NCBI GenBank assembly: GCA_013180625.2
Contig: SNVD02002702.1
Coordinates: forward strand, 248,001-312,000
Direction of reading: 5' to 3'
Origin: Boswellia sacra
Lineage: Eukaryota > Streptophyta > Magnoliopsida > Sapindales > Burseraceae
DNA length: 64,000 nucleotides
In this document: positions 59,089 through 64,000 of the stretch, in pieces
Layout: each line of letters opens with the position of its first letter
How positions within the stretch are numbered: position 1 is the stretch's first letter
Position numbers and translations under genes: made by a program
Notes under the pieces: model-generated
What the model was told of the DNA's origin: nothing
The model's database searches: none
The model's input: only the letters and a program-made list of their open reading frames with translations

Positions 59089-60132
59089 GTAGACTATATA
59101 TCAGAGTTGTTTTTAATCATATTGTTAAGCTTTAACAACATAATTTTGGGATTTGTTCGTATTGACTATAATCTGTGACAGAAAAACAATATAGGGATCT
59201 GATTTCGTAGAAATCTCTATGAACAGCAGCAGTTTCCTTGCAGTGAATGCGGAGGGCAGAAGCGAAGTGACCCGTCAATAGCATTGTTGGATCTCCTTAA
59301 CATTATAAAATATAGGCCATGACCTGTTCCAATGAGGTTTAGCTGGGCAGGCTTAGTAATGACCTGCAGACTTGGGCCTCAGAATCTGACAAGCTTTTTG
59401 CTTTTCAGTGATTCCATTTGTCTTCAACTCCCAACAGCCGAAGTATCAAACAAAAGGGCACTTTTCTTATCATAAAAATTATATATATCTAAAAAATTAT
59501 ATATATCTACTCATCTCTTCATCAAAAATATGAAATTACTTTCTCATGTGATAACAATTAAACCTATTAATTGAAATAAACTTCACTAATATAAATCATA
59601 TAAGTGTCCTACACAAATATATAGTTATAGCTAATACTTCCAAAATTTTCAACAAAAATTATGAAAAAGGAAAACAAATGGAAACTTGAAAAGCTCCATT
59701 ATGTGGTCAACCTCTAGCTTGATTCTTACTCTTTAAATTTGCACCCTGCAAGAAAAAATAATTTATATAGAATTAAATTCTCTTTCAACAACACAAATGA
59801 ACACTAAAAATTTTAAATGTAATGATTAAATTTTCAAAATAATTAAATTTAAAAGAAAAATATAGAAGATCTACTCATTGTAACTGTATTACCTCCTGAA
59901 TCAAATACAAAGATAAAGTCAACTTACAAAGATAAAGTCAACTTCTAATTAAAGGACAATAAAATAAAAAATTGCCTAAGAAAACTAAAGCCGATACTAC
60001 TATACTGATCATTAATCCTAAAGGCAAAAAATTTTCCCCAAAAAAAAGAAATCCTTAAAGATTCCTTAACAATCTCTTCATTTCTTGCTTTTTTAGAGAA
60101 GCAATCGTTTCTCTACTTTGCAATGAATTAAC
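59089..60132. other. Intergenic DNA, second copy of the 56.9-57.2 kb segment
   Basis: The first 320 bases are the degenerate duplicate of 56880-57240; the rest is AT-rich with no supported gene. Confidence 0.45.
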
Positions 60133-60975
60133 TAGGGGTGTGCATGGTACACCATCACCCGCCCGAACCCGACATACCCGCCATGGTATAGTGGAGGTAT
60201 GGTAAGGTATAAAAAAAATATAGGGTGTGGTATGGTATAGATTTTCAAAATCTGTCATAGTATGGTATGGTAGGGGGGTATTTTTGAAAATACCCGAAAA
60301 TACCATACCATACCATACCTTTTTAAAAAAATAAAAAATATGCCACGTGTCAGTATTTAATTGGTTACATAAAATATTTTTGTATGAGTGTTATAGTTTC
60401 TTTTTTCTTAGCCTTTTTATTTTCTCAAATTTGTATTAGATTGGAAGTTGAAAAGATTGAAACTTTGTAGAATTTAAAGGTTGGACTTGAAGGTTGGAAG
60501 TTGGAACTTTGTGGAAGGATTCGGATATGTAGTTTACTTGTTATTTGTGTTGTTATGGACATGTAATTGCTTGAGTATTCGTGTTGTTATGGAATATGTA
60601 GTTACGTGATATTTTTGTATTGTTATAAATATGATGTTACTTGATTATTTGTGTTGTTATAAAATATGTAGTTACTTAATTATTTGTATTGTTAAGGATG
60701 TGTAATTGCTTATTTTTTTATTTAGTACAAACTTTATGAATCATAATATTAAACAATGTCAAAATAAGAACTTAAAGTGTCAAAATCTGGTCAATTTGGT
60801 CAACTACCTGAATAATACCATACCATACCCGCCCTTACTCTACCATGCATAAATGTGGTATGGTATTGTATTAAAAAATGGTATGGTATGGTATAAAAAT
60901 AAAAAACTCGACATATGTAGGGTATGGAGATGGTATGACGATACCACACCATACCCTACCATTTACACACCCCTA
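60133..60975. mobile_element. 843-bp hAT-type MITE rich in GGTATGGTAT repeats
   Basis: It begins TAGGGGTGTGCATGG and ends TTTACACACCCCTA. The 8-bp flanks GAATTAAC (60125-60132) and AAATTAAC (60976-60983) differ at one base. Both subterminal regions carry runs of GGTATGGTAT / ATACCATACC in inverted arrangement. There is no transposase. The TAGGGGTGTG end and 8-bp TSD are typical of hAT elements. Confidence 0.88.
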
Positions 60976-61421
60976 AAATTAACAACTATTAGTATCAAAA
61001 TATTAAGCATGCCCCACTCTGCTTTTCATCATGATCACGTCTCCTCCCGCTCTCCTCTTCTTTATTATTATTATTATTTTTTATATGTGGGTTGCACTGG
61101 GCTTCATCTATCAACACTAAGCCCATGGATCGCTATTACATTTGTCCAATACCTAACGTTATATTGGATGAAATTAGTCACATAGGACTTTTGTATGTGT
61201 AGAATTAATGCTTCAGAAATTATCAACACCACCGTATTTGTTTCTTTTTGTATAGATCAGTCATGCACATCTTGACCAAAAAATTCCCCATTTTTTTATC
61301 CCTATATCATAATAAATTATTTTCAAAAAAAGTAATAAAAAATTTCACTTGTATTAAAATGTAAATAACTTGAATGAAATTAATCTTGTCTATTATATCG
61401 TAAATCATTAAACATTATCAT

Positions 61422-62178
61422 AGGTGGACCCATGTTGTAACCAGGGGGGCCGGGGCCCCACTGAAAAATCAACGTTTTTTATAACCCATAAGTTTCAACA
61501 GTTACAGATAATACCCCAAATATACCCTTGTTCAAAAAATGCGTAATTTCAGCAAATATATTCTCCTACCCATGGGTTCATCTTTAACTTTAGGTATTTT
61601 TTTGGTTAAATCCTTTTAGAGTTACATGTGCCTCTATTTTATGTTATTACATGATTGAAATATCATTATATATATACTCATAAAATTTATTAGAAGGCTT
61701 TTAGAGTATACATAATCATAATAGATTTAAAAGATTATCTGTAATATACAACATCAATATAAATTTATATATATATTTTTTGAACTTAGTTAATCATCAA
61801 TTTAGTAATTTACATATAATATTAAATTTAGAAAATGAAATAGTACAAAAAAATCTCTATTTATAGAATATCAAAATCTAAATGTTAAATACGTTTAATT
61901 CTCATATAAAGTGTTAAAAAAATATTATTTAAAACATACTAATTTAATTATAATCAAAAGAATTTAGAACTTATACATATGTTAGAAAATTCTTTCTTCA
62001 AACTATATTATAGCACTTTAATCTTATACATGAAAAAATTATCTAATTTTTAATTTATCTGAAAATTATTTTAAATATAATTAAATCTTAATTATTATAT
62101 TTGTCTACTTATATTGATCTTACTTCCAGACTATATAGTGTCCCTTCTAAAGGAAATTTCAAGGTCCGCCACTAAACA
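61422..62178. mobile_element. About 757-bp non-autonomous element
   Basis: It starts TAGGTGGACCCATG with a GC-rich GGGGGGCCGGGGCCCC block and ends CAAGGTCCGCCACT; reversed, the right end reads AGTGGCGGACCTTG. The flanks AAACATTATCAT and AAACATTATGAT repeat over 12 bases with one mismatch. The body is AT-rich and non-coding. The general style matches the 41347 element, so it may be hAT-like, though the flank length is unusual. Confidence 0.6.
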
Positions 62179-62179
62179 T

Positions 62180-62891
62180 TATGATCATCATCATCATCGT
62201 GCTGAAATTGCAGTAATAACATGACTCGCAAAATCTTTGTTGCAACACAATTATCCAAAAGAAAATTTTAATAGCAATAAAGGACTAATACAGTAAGGTA
62301 CACAATCACACTGTACAAAGTACAAACTCAATGAAAACCACTTTTAGTGCTAGCTCCACAGCCAAAATATACCAAGCGTATCGCTCATAAACTAGTTACC
62401 AAAATCACCAGAGAGTCGACATAACGTGCCACCCTAAATCAGTCCACCCACTGGCGACCACCACCCAGTCCACTCGAATCATTCTAGATCAATCATCGAT
62501 TGACTGGATCATAGCATTATCAACAACAGATTGAATTGAAAAAAAGTCAAAGATGAGAGAGATTGATCGGTTTTAAGTAGTGGTTTTTTTTTTCCCAGAG
62601 TGAATTTAGCATGTGGCGTCTCCCAGAGCTCAGCCTTCAACGTAAAATTAGAAAACTTTGAGTATAAGCCTTGAAAGATATTTCTCTCAATTGATTATCA
62701 ACGTTGTTTAGTACACATATATATACAAAAAAGCTTTGGACAACTGTCAAACTTTGATTGGTTAAATTGTAACTAATGATAACTAATTGCTACTCTGCTA
62801 ACAGAGCTAATAGAACCAGCTAATAGAGTTAATAGAACCAACTAACAAGCTAACAATATTAACTAACTATACTGAACAATTATAGCTAACA
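62180..62891 (-). repeat. Probable 3' LTR of the window-end copia element
   Basis: The inner end is clear: on the minus strand GAAGGGGCC (polypurine tract) is followed by TGTTAGCTATAATTG, and the segment includes a TATATATATGTG TATA-like stretch. The outer end is not resolved; it lies somewhere between 62180 and 62600. Confidence 0.55.
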
Positions 62892-64000
62892 GGCCCCTTC
62901 AAGTGCAGCTGGGGAAGTCTTAGAACTACCACAGCAAGTTTGATCCAAAGTTTGAACTGTAAGTTTATGCTTGTGAGCATCAAACCAAGGACCTGACAAA
63001 GGTTTAGTGAGAATATTAACATTCTGCATTGTAGCAGAGATATGATTAACAACTTTGATAAAATGAATATCAACTTCAATGTGTTTGGTCTTAGCATGAA
63101 ACACAGATTGGCAGTCAAGCACTCAACACCTTTATTTTCACACCGTAACACAGGAACATCATTAAGTTGAAAACCAAGTTCTTCTAATAAACTTTTCAAC
63201 TAGATGATTTCTGTGGCTGCTGAAGATAATGTTCTATATTCAAATTCTGTAGATGAACGAGCAACTACATTCTGTTTCTTGAAACTCTAATAGATGAGAT
63301 TATTGCCACAATAAATGTAGCATCCTAAAACAGATTTTTGATCATATAAAGAGTTGGCCTAGTCAGCATCACTATAGCCATTTAAAGTCAAAGAATCCAT
63401 TGGTTAAAACACAAGACCATGATCAATTGTCCCCTTGATATATCTCAAAACTCTTTTGCAAACTTGCCAATGATTTTCTGTTGGAGATTGTAGAAATTGA
63501 CTCAATTTATTCACAACAAAAGAGATATCAGGTCTAGACATGGACAAGTATTGTAATGCACCAATAACACTCCTGTAAACACTTGGATTTTCAAATGAAA
63601 GACTATCATTTGTAGCTAGCTTTGCGTTAGTAACCATAGGAGTAGTTACTGCTTTAGCATTAAACATATTACTTTTCTTAAGTAAGTTAGTACCATACTT
63701 GCTCTGAGTAAGCAACAAAGAACCAGCTAATCTCTAAATTTTGAAGCCAAGAAAATAGCTCACTAAACCCAAAGTTTTCAAGGCAAAATGCGTATTTAGG
63801 TCTAAGCTAACCTGTTGTAGTTGAGATTTACAACTTCCAGTAACTAATATATCATTGACATAGACCAACACTAGTATGATATTGGCCTTGTACTTGAAAA
63901 TGAATAGACTTGTACCTGACTTAGACACCTGAAAGCCCCACTGAAGTATTTCACCTTTAAGCTTGTTAAACCAAACTCTAGGAGCTTGCTTCAAACCATA
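62867..64000 (-). mobile_element. Ty1/copia pol remnant running off the window end
   Basis: Minus-strand pieces: reverse transcriptase (KQAPRVWFNKLKGEIL at 63994 and LVLVYVNDILVTG), the RT connection (SVIGALQYLSMSRPDISFVV and LRYIKGTIDHGLVF at 63718-63404) and RNase H (about 63300-62895, TKHIEVDIHFIKV). The RT catalytic YVDD reads YVND. Frames are broken between the pieces. The element continues beyond 64000. Confidence 0.88.

Noticed and set aside
60853..61185. 110-codon frame starting MWYGIVLKNGMVWY
   Set aside because: Its start is a translation of GGTATGGTAT repeats of the hAT-type MITE, and the rest runs into flanking AT-rich DNA.

Overview
This is plant nuclear DNA, most likely a rosid eudicot. 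I suspect a Citrus-like genome, but that is a guess from gene style, not a proof. The window is very AT-rich, genes have short GT-AG introns, and the content is a leucine-rich-repeat receptor-like protein, plant GH3 glucosidases, plant Yippee-like genes and a dense layer of Ty1/copia elements and MITEs. No RNA gene, CRISPR array or prokaryotic operon structure was seen.

Layout. 1-5.2 kb: AT-rich intergenic DNA with old transposon debris. 5.2-19.4 kb: glycoside hydrolase family 3 (GH3) pseudogene copy 1 on the minus strand, broken by a rearranged copia element (8452-14204), by a 1.5-kb insertion (about 15.19-16.69 kb) and by several point lesions; a solo LTR (17838-18692) lies upstream of it. 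20.6-30.0 kb: a plus-strand LRR receptor-like protein gene whose first intron holds a 5'-truncated copia element. Its large last exon (27803-29961) is intact, but its signal-peptide exon is frameshifted and its second exon has a stop. 30.9-37.4 kb: GH3 pseudogene copy 2 with flanks duplicated from the copy 1 locus. 37.4-55.8 kb: a tandem array of Yippee-like zinc-binding genes on the plus strand. Four are intact (38473, 46790, 50952, 54985) and three are decayed (40137, 48186, 52814). The array is interrupted by GH3 fragment copy 3 (41.2-42.4 kb) and a copia fragment (42.4-45.6 kb). 55.9-64 kb: intergenic DNA with several well-delimited MITEs, ending in the 3' half of another copia element that runs off the window.

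The main theme is local segmental duplication followed by decay. Because the duplicated blocks differ by insertions, each block provides an 'empty site' for the others, which lets several mobile elements be bounded to the base with target-site duplications (TSDs). The most interesting items are the Yippee-like array with three divergent members beside one canonical member; a copia element that carries an inverted LTR-gag copy and so forms a long imperfect hairpin; an unidentified conserved repeat unit found five times beside the GH3 copies; and a set of precisely bounded Mutator-, hAT- and Tourist-type MITEs.
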